Shown here one piece after another: positions 8,976 through 18,071 of a stretch of DNA of 64,000 nt. Source of the DNA: Akkermansiaceae bacterium (GTDB taxonomy: Bacteria > Verrucomicrobiota > Verrucomicrobiia > Verrucomicrobiales > DEV007). A model generated the notes under the pieces. It saw nothing but the letters and a program-made list of their open reading frames with translations. It made no database searches and had not been told where the DNA came from. The DNA is taken from the NCBI GenBank assembly GCA_024233005.1, contig JACKQE010000002.1, positions 434,001 through 498,000 on the forward strand, read 5' to 3'. The stretch's first letter is position 1; each line of letters opens with the position of its first letter. The translations under genes and the position numbers were made by a program.

Positions 8976-10355
8976 CTACTTCCCACGTTTTTGAGCAGGA
9001 GGGACGTTGGGAAATTTCGGGGCCAGCCCGAAGTTGCGGCAGTCCTCATCGACTTCGTCACTCCAGGCTTGGTAGAGGGCTTTCAACTCCGCGAGTTTGC
9101 CGGGCTCCGAGGCGGCGACGTCATGCTGCTCCCCGGTGTCATCGGCAAGGTGGAAGAGCATGTCCCGGGCGGGCTGTTGTTTCGGCCCCGGAGTGGCGTC
9201 GCCTTCGGTGGAATGGACGAATTTCCAATCCCCCCGGCGGGCCGCATAATTGTTGCTCATGGTGCGGCTGCGCCAGAAGAGGGACTCATGCACCGGACCG
9301 CTCAACCCGCCAGTGAGGAAAGGCAAAAGGTCCCGGCCATCGATTCTGGAGGCATCGGCTCCGGCCTGGGCCAGGGCGGTGGCGCTGATGTCAAAGGTGA
9401 TTACCGGGTGGGGGAACGTGGTTCCCGGGGCGATGATTCCTGGCCATCGCATCAGAAGGGGAACCCGGATGCCCCCCTCGAACGTTTCGCACTTCGACCC
9501 CCGCAGAGGAGTGTTGCGCGATCCGTTGACGGCATTGCGCGTGGTCGGGCCGCCGTTGTCGTTGTGGAAAATGACGAGCGTGTTGTCCCGCTGGCCGATC
9601 GCGTCGAGTTCCGCAAGGACACGGCCGATGCCATCGTCCATCGCGCTGAGCATGGCGGCGTAGGTCCGGCGTTTCGGATCCGTGATCCCCGGAAAGCGCG
9701 CGCTGTATTTCTCGACAGCTTGCAACGGGGTGTGCACCGCATTGAAGGCCAGATAGAGAAAGAACGGTTTCGAAGAACCTTTCTGGCGCGCGAGGAATGC
9801 GGCCGCTTCTTCACCGAAGGCATCGGTCAGGTAGCGGGTTTCTTCGACCGGTTCCCGATTGCGGAGGATGGGGGCGTTGTACTCGCCCTTGCCGGAAGGA
9901 TTGATGATGTACTGGTGCCCCCCGCCGAGGAACCCGAAGAATTCGTCAAACCCCCGGTCCACCGGCGTGAAGCCCTCCCCGGTGCCGAGATGCCATTTGC
10001 CGACCATGCCTGTGGTGTAACCCGCCGCCCGCAATCGGGCTGGGAGGGTGTCCGCCTGCGCGGGCAGGGGGCCGCCGAGATCCTCGATGCCATAGCGCTG
10101 CTGGTAGCGGCAGCTCATCAGGGCGGCACGGGTGGGAGTGCAAAAGGAACCGTTCGAATAGGCATCGGTGAATCGCACGCCTCCCCGGGCAATGGCGTCG
10201 ATCTGCGGAGTGGGGATGTCCCCGCATCCGTGCGCCCCGATGTCTCCATACCCCATGTCATCGGTGAGGATGACGATGATGTTGGGACGGGGGGCGGCCG
10301 CGCCCAAGGCGGACGCCAGCCCCAAACAGCTGGCGAGCAGGAGAGATCTGGTCAT
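8976..10355 (-). CDS. Secreted sulfatase (type I, formylglycine-dependent)
   Basis: A 459-residue protein with a signal peptide (to about residue 20). The metal-binding start PNIIVILTDDMGYGD is typical of arylsulfatase-type enzymes. The modification motif is C72-T-P-T-R, so Cys72 should be converted to formylglycine. Other conserved parts are GKWHLG, VFHNDNGG and the C-terminal LFHLADDTGEQHD segment. Substrate specificity cannot be told from the sequence. The gene follows the mosaic copper protein by 28 bases. A formylglycine-generating enzyme or anaerobic maturase must be encoded elsewhere, since none is in this window. Confidence 0.9.
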   Translation of the reverse strand: MTRSLLLASCLGLASALGAAAPRPNIIVILTDDMGYGDIGAHGCGDIPTPQIDAIARGGVRFTDAYSNGSFCTPTRAALMSCRYQQRYGIEDLGGPLPAQADTLPARLRAAGYTTGMVGKWHLGTGEGFTPVDRGFDEFFGFLGGGHQYIINPSGKGEYNAPILRNREPVEETRYLTDAFGEEAAAFLARQKGSSKPFFLYLAFNAVHTPLQAVEKYSARFPGITDPKRRTYAAMLSAMDDGIGRVLAELDAIGQRDNTLVIFHNDNGGPTTRNAVNGSRNTPLRGSKCETFEGGIRVPLLMRWPGIIAPGTTFPHPVITFDISATALAQAGADASRIDGRDLLPFLTGGLSGPVHESLFWRSRTMSNNYAARRGDWKFVHSTEGDATPGPKQQPARDMLFHLADDTGEQHDVAASEPGKLAELKALYQAWSDEVDEDCRNFGLAPKFPNVPPAQKRGK

Positions 10356-10383
10356 GGGTTCGTACCGGGTCCGGTGGAGGCGC

Positions 10384-13300
10384 TCACTTCACTTTGAGCA
10401 CCCCGCGCATGATGATGTGGTGCCCTGGGAAAGAGCAGAAGTATGGATAGTCAGCGGGCTTTGACGGAGCGGTGAATTCGATGATTTCTTCCTTTCCATG
10501 GTCGAGCAACTGGCTGTGCCAGAGGATGTCCGGGCTCTCGGGGATGAATCCGTTCTCGAAGCCCTTGGCCCCCAGAGCGAGGGCCTTGTTGGCCAGTTCG
10601 TCAATTTTTCCGGGATTCACCAGGAGAAGGTTGTGCGGCATGAAGTCCGGATTGGCGAACGTGAGGCGGATCTTTTTTCCGGCCGTCACAGTCAGCTCTT
10701 TGACATCATAGGTGAGACGCTCCGGAACGGTGGCGATGCGGATGGTGGTGAGTTCGGGCGTGTCGGAGAGAATGCCGGACTTGCCCGCGGCGGCTTCCAC
10801 TTCCCCGGCCACGAGCCCGCCATGCATGGAAGCCTCCACATTGAACCACAAATGCTGCACCGTGTTGGCGGCAATGCGGGCGTGAGGTTCAGGCGATTTG
10901 AGGAGTTGGCCGAGCAGTTCGACGTTCCGGACGTTGTGTTGCTGATGGACCCAGAGGGCTTCGAGTAGCGGATGGGCGTCCTCTTTCTTGGCGGGATCGA
11001 ACTGTTTCATCCACTGCTGGGTGGCGGCGATGACTTCCTTGGTGTCACGGCCGCTTAGTTCCACACGGGTGCGCTGACGGACGCTGTCCGTGGGGTGTTT
11101 CAGGTTGTCGAGCAGTGCCGGGATTGGCTGGCCGGCAATGGCCACCGGCTTCTGCAGGGGACGCCCCGTGGCGGTCATGCGGTAAATCCGGCCATGCTGG
11201 TGGTCGCGGTTGGGGTCACGCACATTGTGCTGCATGTGTCCGATGATGACATTGTGCCAGTCTGAGAAATAGAGGGCGCCGTCCTCCCCAAAAATGGCAT
11301 CGGAGGGGCGGAAATTTTTGTCGCCGCTCATGAGCAGGCCGCGTGATTTTTCCTCCACCTTGCTGCCATCTGCCTGGATGGTGGTGACGGTGAGCTCATC
11401 CCCCGCCGGCTCGCCCCAGACCGCGCCGGTTTCGGAGTTCCGCTCAAGGTGGTAGTGCTTGATCCCCAGGAATCCGATGACGTTGCAGATCAGGAAATCT
11501 TGCTGCATCGATTCGGGGAAATGGGTGCTGGAAACGATCTCGCTCGCGGTCACGGGACGCACTTCCTTTTTGAGGAGTTCGTGCATTTTGAAGCCGCTCC
11601 CTTCCGGCCGCACCTGGTAGGCGCGTCCTCCGGTGCCGTCAGTGGCATAGTGGTATCCCCAGGAGTCGAAAGAAATGCCGTGGGGATTGGGCGAATTGAC
11701 CGCGTGCATCGCGATGGTGAAGCGGCGCGGATCAAACCGGTACATCGCGGAGGCTTCCGCCTGCAAGGAGGGCCCCCAGGGGTGCTCATGGTTGTGCACC
11801 ATGAAGACGCCGCTCTGCCAGTAGATGCCTCCATCCGGTCCATAGATGAGATTGTTCGCCCCATGGTGGGTGTCGGAGGAATCCAGACCCTGCAGCATGA
11901 TGGTGCGTTCATCGGCGATGTCATCGCCGTCGGTGTCTTTGAGAAAGAGGATCTCCGGGGGGCAGGTCACCAGAACCCCGCCATTCCAGAATTCAAAACC
12001 CAATGGATTCTGGACCTTGGCGAACTCCGTGACCCGGTCAGCCTTGCCGTCTTTGTCGTCATCATGCAGGATCAGGAGGGCATCGTTCATGGGTTTGAGA
12101 GGCTCCCATTTTGGATAGGTCCCCCAGGCCGAGGCCCAAAGCCGACCTTTGCCGTCGACTTGCATCTGCACTGGATTGACGAGTTGGGGGAACCGTGATT
12201 CATCGGCGAAGAGGTTCACCTCGAATCCTTTGGCGACAGCCATGTGTTTGATGCCTTCTTCGCCGCTGATATAGTTCAGAGTACCCTCCTTCATCGCGCT
12301 CGAGCTTTTGCTTTTGCCGCCCACGTTGGAGATGACTTCGATGGGCTTGGGGACATTGCTGTCGTCAATGGTCTTGTCCTTTCCGGTGGCCAGAGCCCAG
12401 ACGCGCTCGTCGCGGTTGGCGGTCATGACATCGAGCATGGACTGCTCGTGCTGGAGGACGACGGCGTTGTTTTGATCGTTGGTGAAAGTCAGGGTGGAGC
12501 GACCTCCCCAGACATCATTGCCATCGCGGGCGCGGTAGCGGTTGTTCCAGTGGTAATCTTTGTCGAGGACCGCCTCGCGCAGCGCATCCAGCGAGGGCGC
12601 GGCGGCGACCGTCTTGCCGGTCAGTGCCTTGGCGATCACCTCGGCGAGCTGGCGGTTGCCTTCCACGGTGAGATGTACCCCGTTGATGGTGAGTGGTGTC
12701 TTGGCAGCCTTGAAGAGCTCCTGCGTGGGATGGAAGAGATCAACATAGGCCACGCCGGCTTCCTTGGCGGCGGCCTCGGTGGCTTTGGTGTAGGCCTCAA
12801 GCTGCAGGTTGTGCGCTTTGCCGTCGGGCACATTGACGTTGTGGGTGTCCTCATGGGCGATGGGACTGAAGAGCACGACCCGGGGGAAACTCCGGCCATT
12901 GGCTTTGGTTCCCCGGACATACCGCACAAACTCGACGAGTGTCTTGCGGTAATCATCCGCCTTTTCGACACCATCAAACGATTCGTTGTAGCCGAAGAAA
13001 CCGAACACCACATCGGCTTTGACGTGGCGCAGGTAGTCGGTCATGTGGACATGGCCTTTGCTGCGCGGGAAAGAACCGGGCCGATCCCCGCTCGCGCTCA
13101 TGTTGCGGAAACTCACCTGCCGGCCGGGAATCTGGCTTTGCAGCAGCGTTTCCATCCAGCCATCGTGCTGCATGCGATCCGGCAGACCGTTCCCGAGAAT
13201 GGCGACGACATCGTTCTTGGCAAAGGCGAAGGGCACCGGATCACGGTAACCCTCCGGCACCGGGGCCAGCTCCGGCTCTTTGGGGGTCTCCGCCGGTTTG

Positions 13301-14901
13301 GCGCCGCCCTGCTTGGAGGCGGGTTTGCCCGGTTTGCCGGCGAAGGTGAGGTAGGTCGGTTTGCCCTGGTTTTTGACATCGATCTCCATCGCTTCCGGGG
13401 CGTCCACGCCGCTGATGCGGAATACTTCTTTTCGGTCCGCATCCAGTAGGGTCAGAGTGAATCCATCGAGCCGGTGCTCGAACCCCTGGCGGTTCCAGAT
13501 GCCGATTTTCTCGATTTCTTTTGCGGTGCCCAGATCGGCCTCCCACCAGGGATTTGTGGTCCCCGCATTGGAGGTATGGGTCTGCCCTCCTTTGTTGTAG
13601 TCGGGATCCTTGTTGCCGTCGAGCGCCTTGGCTGCCACGGCTCCCCCATTGGTGCTGGATTGTGTGGCTTTCGCCCCGGACGCGACGTTTTTGCCACCGC
13701 TCAGGATCTCCACTTCCGCCAGGGTGAGAATGCGCTTGTCACCGGGCAATTCGATGCGGACAAAGCGGGCCGGTTTGCCCGTGACCAGAGGTGCCGCGGA
13801 AGGCCCCGCGGGATTGGCGGCATTCGCCGACTTGGTTTCCTTCTTGTCATCCCGTTGGGCTTTCTGGTTTTCCTTCCTGGCCGGCTTGGCCTGGGGATCC
13901 TTGGTGTTGCGGTTCGCTGGGATCGGACTCTCCCAGCCCGAGTACATTTCCGGCTTGATTCCCCGCGCGTAACTTCCGCCACCGAAGGTGTTGGGCTTGA
14001 AGGGGCCCACAAAAGAGATGTCCAAGTCCGGCTTGATGTCCATCTCCATCCCCAGGGACCAAAGCATGCCGTTCACGAGGAGGCGGCGGTAGCCGTCATT
14101 GGTGATGTCCTCGGACGTGCCATACAGCGAGGTGAACACACGGCCTGTTTTGCCGGAGGCGGACTGGTAGGTGCGGGTCCATTCGGACGGCATCGGCGGC
14201 TTCGTTTCGTCGGCGGGTGACTCCGGGGTCATGCCATTGAGGGGCTGAGCCATGGTCAGCACATCACCATCGGTTGGTTTCCCGACGTAACCGCCCGCCT
14301 GGACCCAGACGTTCTTCACCCCGCGCAGGATCGGATGGTCTTTCCTCTTCTCGACGATGCTGATGCGGGTGCTTTGCGCGTGGTTTCTGCCGTAGTGCCC
14401 CACCCAGGTCTGTCCCAGCACCTGATGGCCGAAACCCAGCTCATATTCCGGTCCTTTGAAGTCGAAGGAGTATTTGGGGAAGGGAGCGTCCTGTCCCATC
14501 TTGAAACCATGAGTCGCGGTCCGCATCCCCACGATGGGGCCGCCCCGGTTCAGATACGCATCAAAATGCTGCATTTGTTCCTTCGGGAAGTTCTGGAACC
14601 GCAGGAACACCACCGCGAGGTCGGCGGTGTCGAGCGCCTCCATCCCCGGCATGTTCGAGTTGCCCGCGACAATCTCGCCGGTGGCAGGGTCGATGTTGAA
14701 CAGCACCGTGCATTTGAATCCCTGATGTTTGGCAAGGAGCCGGGCGAGGGCGGGCAGGGACTCCTCGGAGCGGTATTCATGATCGCCTGCCAGAAAAACG
14801 AGGTGCCTCCCTTTGCCGGGGCCTTCAGTGCCTTCAAAAACAAGGGGTACGGCACTGGCAACGCCGGCGAATGACAACAGACTGAGGAGGAGGAGTTTCA
14901 T
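10384..14901 (-). CDS. Mosaic exported protein: ThuA, discoidin, SGNH-like, TIGR02604 propeller, blue-copper domain
   Basis: A 1505-residue protein counted from the ATG at 14901, which opens a signal peptide (MKLLLLSLLSFAGVASA). A ThuA-like domain spans about 29-285 (LVFLAGDHEYRS, GMLWSLGMEMD). A charged linker and a discoidin-like (F5/8C) domain follow at about 375-530. An SGNH-like domain lies at about 555-765. It has GNG instead of GDS, keeps GYNES, and ends NGVHLT. A TIGR02604-type propeller spans about 885-1250 (GRLWASAWGTYP, DHQHGRIYRMT) and helical repeats follow to about 1350. The C-terminal azurin/plastocyanin-like domain (about 1385-1505) has the full type I copper set: His1423, Cys1489, His1494 and Met1498. 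Relatives usually end in a CxxCH cytochrome, which is absent here. It lies between two sulfatase genes. The role is unknown; electron transfer coupled to sugar oxidation is a guess. Confidence 0.88.
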   Translation of the reverse strand: MKLLLLSLLSFAGVASAVPLVFEGTEGPGKGRHLVFLAGDHEYRSEESLPALARLLAKHQGFKCTVLFNIDPATGEIVAGNSNMPGMEALDTADLAVVFLRFQNFPKEQMQHFDAYLNRGGPIVGMRTATHGFKMGQDAPFPKYSFDFKGPEYELGFGHQVLGQTWVGHYGRNHAQSTRISIVEKRKDHPILRGVKNVWVQAGGYVGKPTDGDVLTMAQPLNGMTPESPADETKPPMPSEWTRTYQSASGKTGRVFTSLYGTSEDITNDGYRRLLVNGMLWSLGMEMDIKPDLDISFVGPFKPNTFGGGSYARGIKPEMYSGWESPIPANRNTKDPQAKPARKENQKAQRDDKKETKSANAANPAGPSAAPLVTGKPARFVRIELPGDKRILTLAEVEILSGGKNVASGAKATQSSTNGGAVAAKALDGNKDPDYNKGGQTHTSNAGTTNPWWEADLGTAKEIEKIGIWNRQGFEHRLDGFTLTLLDADRKEVFRISGVDAPEAMEIDVKNQGKPTYLTFAGKPGKPASKQGGAKPAETPKEPELAPVPEGYRDPVPFAFAKNDVVAILGNGLPDRMQHDGWMETLLQSQIPGRQVSFRNMSASGDRPGSFPRSKGHVHMTDYLRHVKADVVFGFFGYNESFDGVEKADDYRKTLVEFVRYVRGTKANGRSFPRVVLFSPIAHEDTHNVNVPDGKAHNLQLEAYTKATEAAAKEAGVAYVDLFHPTQELFKAAKTPLTINGVHLTVEGNRQLAEVIAKALTGKTVAAAPSLDALREAVLDKDYHWNNRYRARDGNDVWGGRSTLTFTNDQNNAVVLQHEQSMLDVMTANRDERVWALATGKDKTIDDSNVPKPIEVISNVGGKSKSSSAMKEGTLNYISGEEGIKHMAVAKGFEVNLFADESRFPQLVNPVQMQVDGKGRLWASAWGTYPKWEPLKPMNDALLILHDDDKDGKADRVTEFAKVQNPLGFEFWNGGVLVTCPPEILFLKDTDGDDIADERTIMLQGLDSSDTHHGANNLIYGPDGGIYWQSGVFMVHNHEHPWGPSLQAEASAMYRFDPRRFTIAMHAVNSPNPHGISFDSWGYHYATDGTGGRAYQVRPEGSGFKMHELLKKEVRPVTASEIVSSTHFPESMQQDFLICNVIGFLGIKHYHLERNSETGAVWGEPAGDELTVTTIQADGSKVEEKSRGLLMSGDKNFRPSDAIFGEDGALYFSDWHNVIIGHMQHNVRDPNRDHQHGRIYRMTATGRPLQKPVAIAGQPIPALLDNLKHPTDSVRQRTRVELSGRDTKEVIAATQQWMKQFDPAKKEDAHPLLEALWVHQQHNVRNVELLGQLLKSPEPHARIAANTVQHLWFNVEASMHGGLVAGEVEAAAGKSGILSDTPELTTIRIATVPERLTYDVKELTVTAGKKIRLTFANPDFMPHNLLLVNPGKIDELANKALALGAKGFENGFIPESPDILWHSQLLDHGKEEIIEFTAPSKPADYPYFCSFPGHHIIMRGVLKVK

Positions 14902-14948
14902 GGGGTTTGGTTTGGGAACAGACAGGGAGGGTGGCTGGAAAAAGGGTT

Positions 14949-16535
14949 TCATCTGGGCTTTTGCTCGTGGGTAACGGGTTTTGCGGGATGACGGCGCACG
15001 GCGACGTCATTTTTCTGTGGAAGTCCTTTGGAGCTGCGGCCTGCGGCGATCAGTTTTTCAAGGAGGGATTGCATCCCGGCAACCCTTTCGGGTTCCTCAG
15101 AGGCAAGATTTTTGGTTTCACCGAGATCGCTTGAAAGATCGTAGAGCTGGATCGGTTGGCTCTGGTCGCCCCCTTTGCTCCAACCTCCTGAGCCGGGCGC
15201 GGCGATGTATTTCCACGAACCCAGTCGCACCGCAGGGATGCCATTGATCGAAGCGCTGACGGCATTTTCACGAACCGGTTCGTCCCCGCCTTTGAGGAGC
15301 GGCAGCAGGCTGAAGCTGTCTTCCCCCGCGTTGTCCGGAAGTTTGGCATCGAGGATTTCGGCGAAGGTGGCCATGAGGTCGGCCTGGTGCACGAGTTGGT
15401 CGCAGACACTGCCGGATTTCACGACACCGGGCCAGCGGACGATGAAAGGAACCCGGTGTCCTCCCTCCCACGCATCTGCCTTGTAGCCGCGCAGAGGTCC
15501 GCTGGGATGGTGTCCCATCTTTTCAAGCTCGCCGACACCGATGTAAGGCGCGCAGCCATTGTCGCTGGTGAAAACAACGAGGGTGTTCCCTGCGGCCCCG
15601 CTTCTGTCCAAAGCCTCGAGAACACGGCCGATGACGGCGTCAGTCTCCATCACCAGATCGGCATAGCGGTTCATCCCGCTCTTGTCCTTCCAATCATCAT
15701 TCACCGCCAGCGGAGTGTGGGGACTGGTAAACGGGAGATACAGCAGGAAAGGCTCCGGGGTTTTCGCCTGGCGCTCGATGAAATCCACCGCGTGTTCGCC
15801 CAAGGCTGGCAGGATGCCTTTGAGGTTCCAGTCTTTGAGGGCGGGACCCTGGGTGCTGGCGAGGTTGTTTGTGAAATCCTCCGGGGGTAGGAATCCGGTG
15901 GGAATACCCAGAGTGCGGTCATTCTCGAGGAAGCAGTAGGGTGGCCAGTTGGGGACATCGGTGCCGAAGTAGCTGTCGAATCCCCGCGTCACCGGTCCCC
16001 CGGGGATGGGCTTGGTGAAGACCTCGCGCCACGCGGCCAGGTGCTCCTCTGTGGGCACGGGAGCCTCGTCGTTGTTTCCCTTCCTGCCGACCCCCTGGAA
16101 GAACCGGCGCTGCGAATCATCAATGGGCCAGTCCCAGCCAAGATGCCACTTGCCGATGGCTGCCGTGCGGTAGCCCTGTTGCTGGGCAAGAGTGCCGATG
16201 GTCATGCGGTCGGGAGCGATCAAAGGAGGGCCGAAAACACCCACGATGCCGCTTTGCAAACGGGAACGCCAGTGATAGCGACCGGTGAGGAGCGTGTAGC
16301 GCGACGGGGAGCAGACCCCGGAGGAAGAATGTCCGTCGGTGAAGCGCATTCCTTGGGAGGCCAGCGCGTCAATGTGCGGGGTGGGGATTTTCCCCAACCC
16401 GGGATGGTAACAGTGGACATCACCGTAACCAAGGTCGTCGGCATAGAGGACGACGAGGTTGGGTCGCGCCGCCAAGGCCGCGGCTCCGGTCAGTAACCAG
16501 GCAAGCAGAAGGCAGGCGGCAGGGCTGGGTTTCAT
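14949..16535 (-). CDS. Secreted sulfatase (type I, formylglycine-dependent)
   Basis: A 528-residue protein using the ATG at 16535, which starts the signal peptide MKPSPAACLLLAWLLTGAAALA; the longer frame upstream overlaps the previous sulfatase gene and has no signal peptide. The metal-site start is PNLVVLYADDLGYGD and the modification motif is C75-S-P-S-R. Later conserved parts are AAIGKWHLGWDW, VFTSDNG and QLYDLSSDLGETKN. It is the third of three consecutive sulfatase genes, 25 bases after the previous one and 47 bases before the mosaic protein, consistent with one transcript. The pattern is that of arylsulfatase A-like S1 enzymes. The substrate is unknown. Confidence 0.9.
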   Translation of the reverse strand: MKPSPAACLLLAWLLTGAAALAARPNLVVLYADDLGYGDVHCYHPGLGKIPTPHIDALASQGMRFTDGHSSSGVCSPSRYTLLTGRYHWRSRLQSGIVGVFGPPLIAPDRMTIGTLAQQQGYRTAAIGKWHLGWDWPIDDSQRRFFQGVGRKGNNDEAPVPTEEHLAAWREVFTKPIPGGPVTRGFDSYFGTDVPNWPPYCFLENDRTLGIPTGFLPPEDFTNNLASTQGPALKDWNLKGILPALGEHAVDFIERQAKTPEPFLLYLPFTSPHTPLAVNDDWKDKSGMNRYADLVMETDAVIGRVLEALDRSGAAGNTLVVFTSDNGCAPYIGVGELEKMGHHPSGPLRGYKADAWEGGHRVPFIVRWPGVVKSGSVCDQLVHQADLMATFAEILDAKLPDNAGEDSFSLLPLLKGGDEPVRENAVSASINGIPAVRLGSWKYIAAPGSGGWSKGGDQSQPIQLYDLSSDLGETKNLASEEPERVAGMQSLLEKLIAAGRSSKGLPQKNDVAVRRHPAKPVTHEQKPR

Positions 16536-16560
16536 GCGGGATGGCTCGGGATGCTCTCTC

Positions 16561-18057
16561 TCACCGGGGATAATCCGCACCGGTGAGGCTCTGGAGGACG
16601 GATTTCTGCCATTGGTGGAGCGTCTCTTCCAAGGCCTCGGCGGTGGCGGGTTGCTGGCCAATGAGATTGGTCTTTTCTGCGGGGTCGGCCTCGAGATTGA
16701 AAAGCTCCTTTTTGGGGGCGCTTTTTTTCTGCTCGTGGATGACCAGCTTGAAGCGGCCATCTATGATGGCGCGGGGGCCAAGGTAATCGTCCTCGGTGAT
16801 CCTGGGGTGCTTGATGTTGGTGAAATTTCGGGTCGCGATGCCTCCCATGAGCTTGACCAGCGGGGTGGTTCCTTTTTGCAGTTCCGGGTCGAGGTAGGGC
16901 TCCGCCCCGCGGAGATGGGCACTGTTGAAATCCCAGAAAAACAGTGGTTTGGGGCGCGCGGTCATCCGGCCATCCAGCAAGGGCATGAGGTCGATGCCGT
17001 CGAGGGGACGGTCGGGAAGCGGCTGGTCGGTGAGGGCACAGAGGGTTGGCAGAAGATCGCTGGTGGACGCGCGGACGGCGGTGCTGCGGGGCTTGGGAAT
17101 GCGGGCCGGCCACTCGATCAGACCGGGGACCAGGGTGCCGCCGTCGTAGACTTGGCCTTTGACCCCGCGGTGCGGAGTGACGAGCGAACCATCGGCCGAT
17201 GTGCCGTTGTCGCCGCAATAGAAAAGGAGGGTGTTCTCGCGGAGTCCCTCGGAGGCCAGGTGCTTCCGCAGCGTCCCGATCGAGCGGTCCATGGCCGTGA
17301 TTTCGGCATAGCGCTCGCGCAGCACCTCGCCTTGGGGACGGGTTGTGGGTCCTCCTGTTTCGTTGGAGGTGAGTTTGACCTTCTTTTCCTGGTATTTTAC
17401 CGGCAATTCGTCGTAGAGGGCGAGGTCCGCCGGGAGTCCGCTGTAGGGTTCATGCGGGGAGCCGAACCAGACCACAGTGAAGAACGGCTGACCGGACTGT
17501 CGGGTGCGATCTATGAAACGGATGGCCTCTTCGATGAGAATCTCGGAACTCTCGCCCCGGATGACCTCCGGTGTTCCGCCGTTGCGCGAAAGCGAGGGAT
17601 TCAGTTCGAAGAAATTGTCGTGCGACACCCATTCGTGGAATCCCATCGCACCGGGATTGGTGGGCGACGCGGCTTTCACCGGTCCCAGGTGCCATTTGCC
17701 GAAATGCCCGCAATGGTAACCAGCTTTGCCGAGGATCTGGGCGATCGTGGTTTCTTCCGGACGGATCGAACAGCCGGGGGTGAAGGTGCCCATGCGGTTG
17801 GGATGACGACCGGTCATGAAGCTGGCACGGGTCGGGGAGCAGCTCGGATGCGCGGCATAGAAATTCTCGAACCGAAGTCCGGTGGCCGCCATTTCATCGA
17901 GGACCGGTGTTTTGAGGTAGGGGTGGCCATTGTAGCCGGTTTCCTCCCAGCCGTGGTCGTCACCCATGAGCAGGATGATGTTCGGTTGCGCCGCCCTGGC
18001 CGCAGGCAGCAAAGCGGTGGCGAGAAGGAGAATGGAGAGCTGGGGCAAGGACTTCAT
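16561..18057 (-). CDS. Secreted sulfatase (type I, formylglycine-dependent)
   Basis: A 498-residue protein from the ATG at 18057. A GTG at 18075 would extend it by six residues and overlap the upstream stop codon, but the ATG starts the signal peptide more naturally. The metal-site start is PNIILLMGDDHGWEETG and the modification motif is C73-S-P-T-R. Other conserved segments are FGKWHLGP and LFYCGDNGTS. The active-site region HGW differs from the LGYGD of its neighbours and suggests a different S1 subfamily. It is the middle gene of three consecutive sulfatases, separated by 14 and 25 bases. The three differ too much to be recent duplicates, so they may attack different sulfate positions of one polymer (inference). 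Confidence 0.9.
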   Translation of the reverse strand: MKSLPQLSILLLATALLPAARAAQPNIILLMGDDHGWEETGYNGHPYLKTPVLDEMAATGLRFENFYAAHPSCSPTRASFMTGRHPNRMGTFTPGCSIRPEETTIAQILGKAGYHCGHFGKWHLGPVKAASPTNPGAMGFHEWVSHDNFFELNPSLSRNGGTPEVIRGESSEILIEEAIRFIDRTRQSGQPFFTVVWFGSPHEPYSGLPADLALYDELPVKYQEKKVKLTSNETGGPTTRPQGEVLRERYAEITAMDRSIGTLRKHLASEGLRENTLLFYCGDNGTSADGSLVTPHRGVKGQVYDGGTLVPGLIEWPARIPKPRSTAVRASTSDLLPTLCALTDQPLPDRPLDGIDLMPLLDGRMTARPKPLFFWDFNSAHLRGAEPYLDPELQKGTTPLVKLMGGIATRNFTNIKHPRITEDDYLGPRAIIDGRFKLVIHEQKKSAPKKELFNLEADPAEKTNLIGQQPATAEALEETLHQWQKSVLQSLTGADYPR

Positions 18058-18071
18058 GGCCGTGGAATGGG

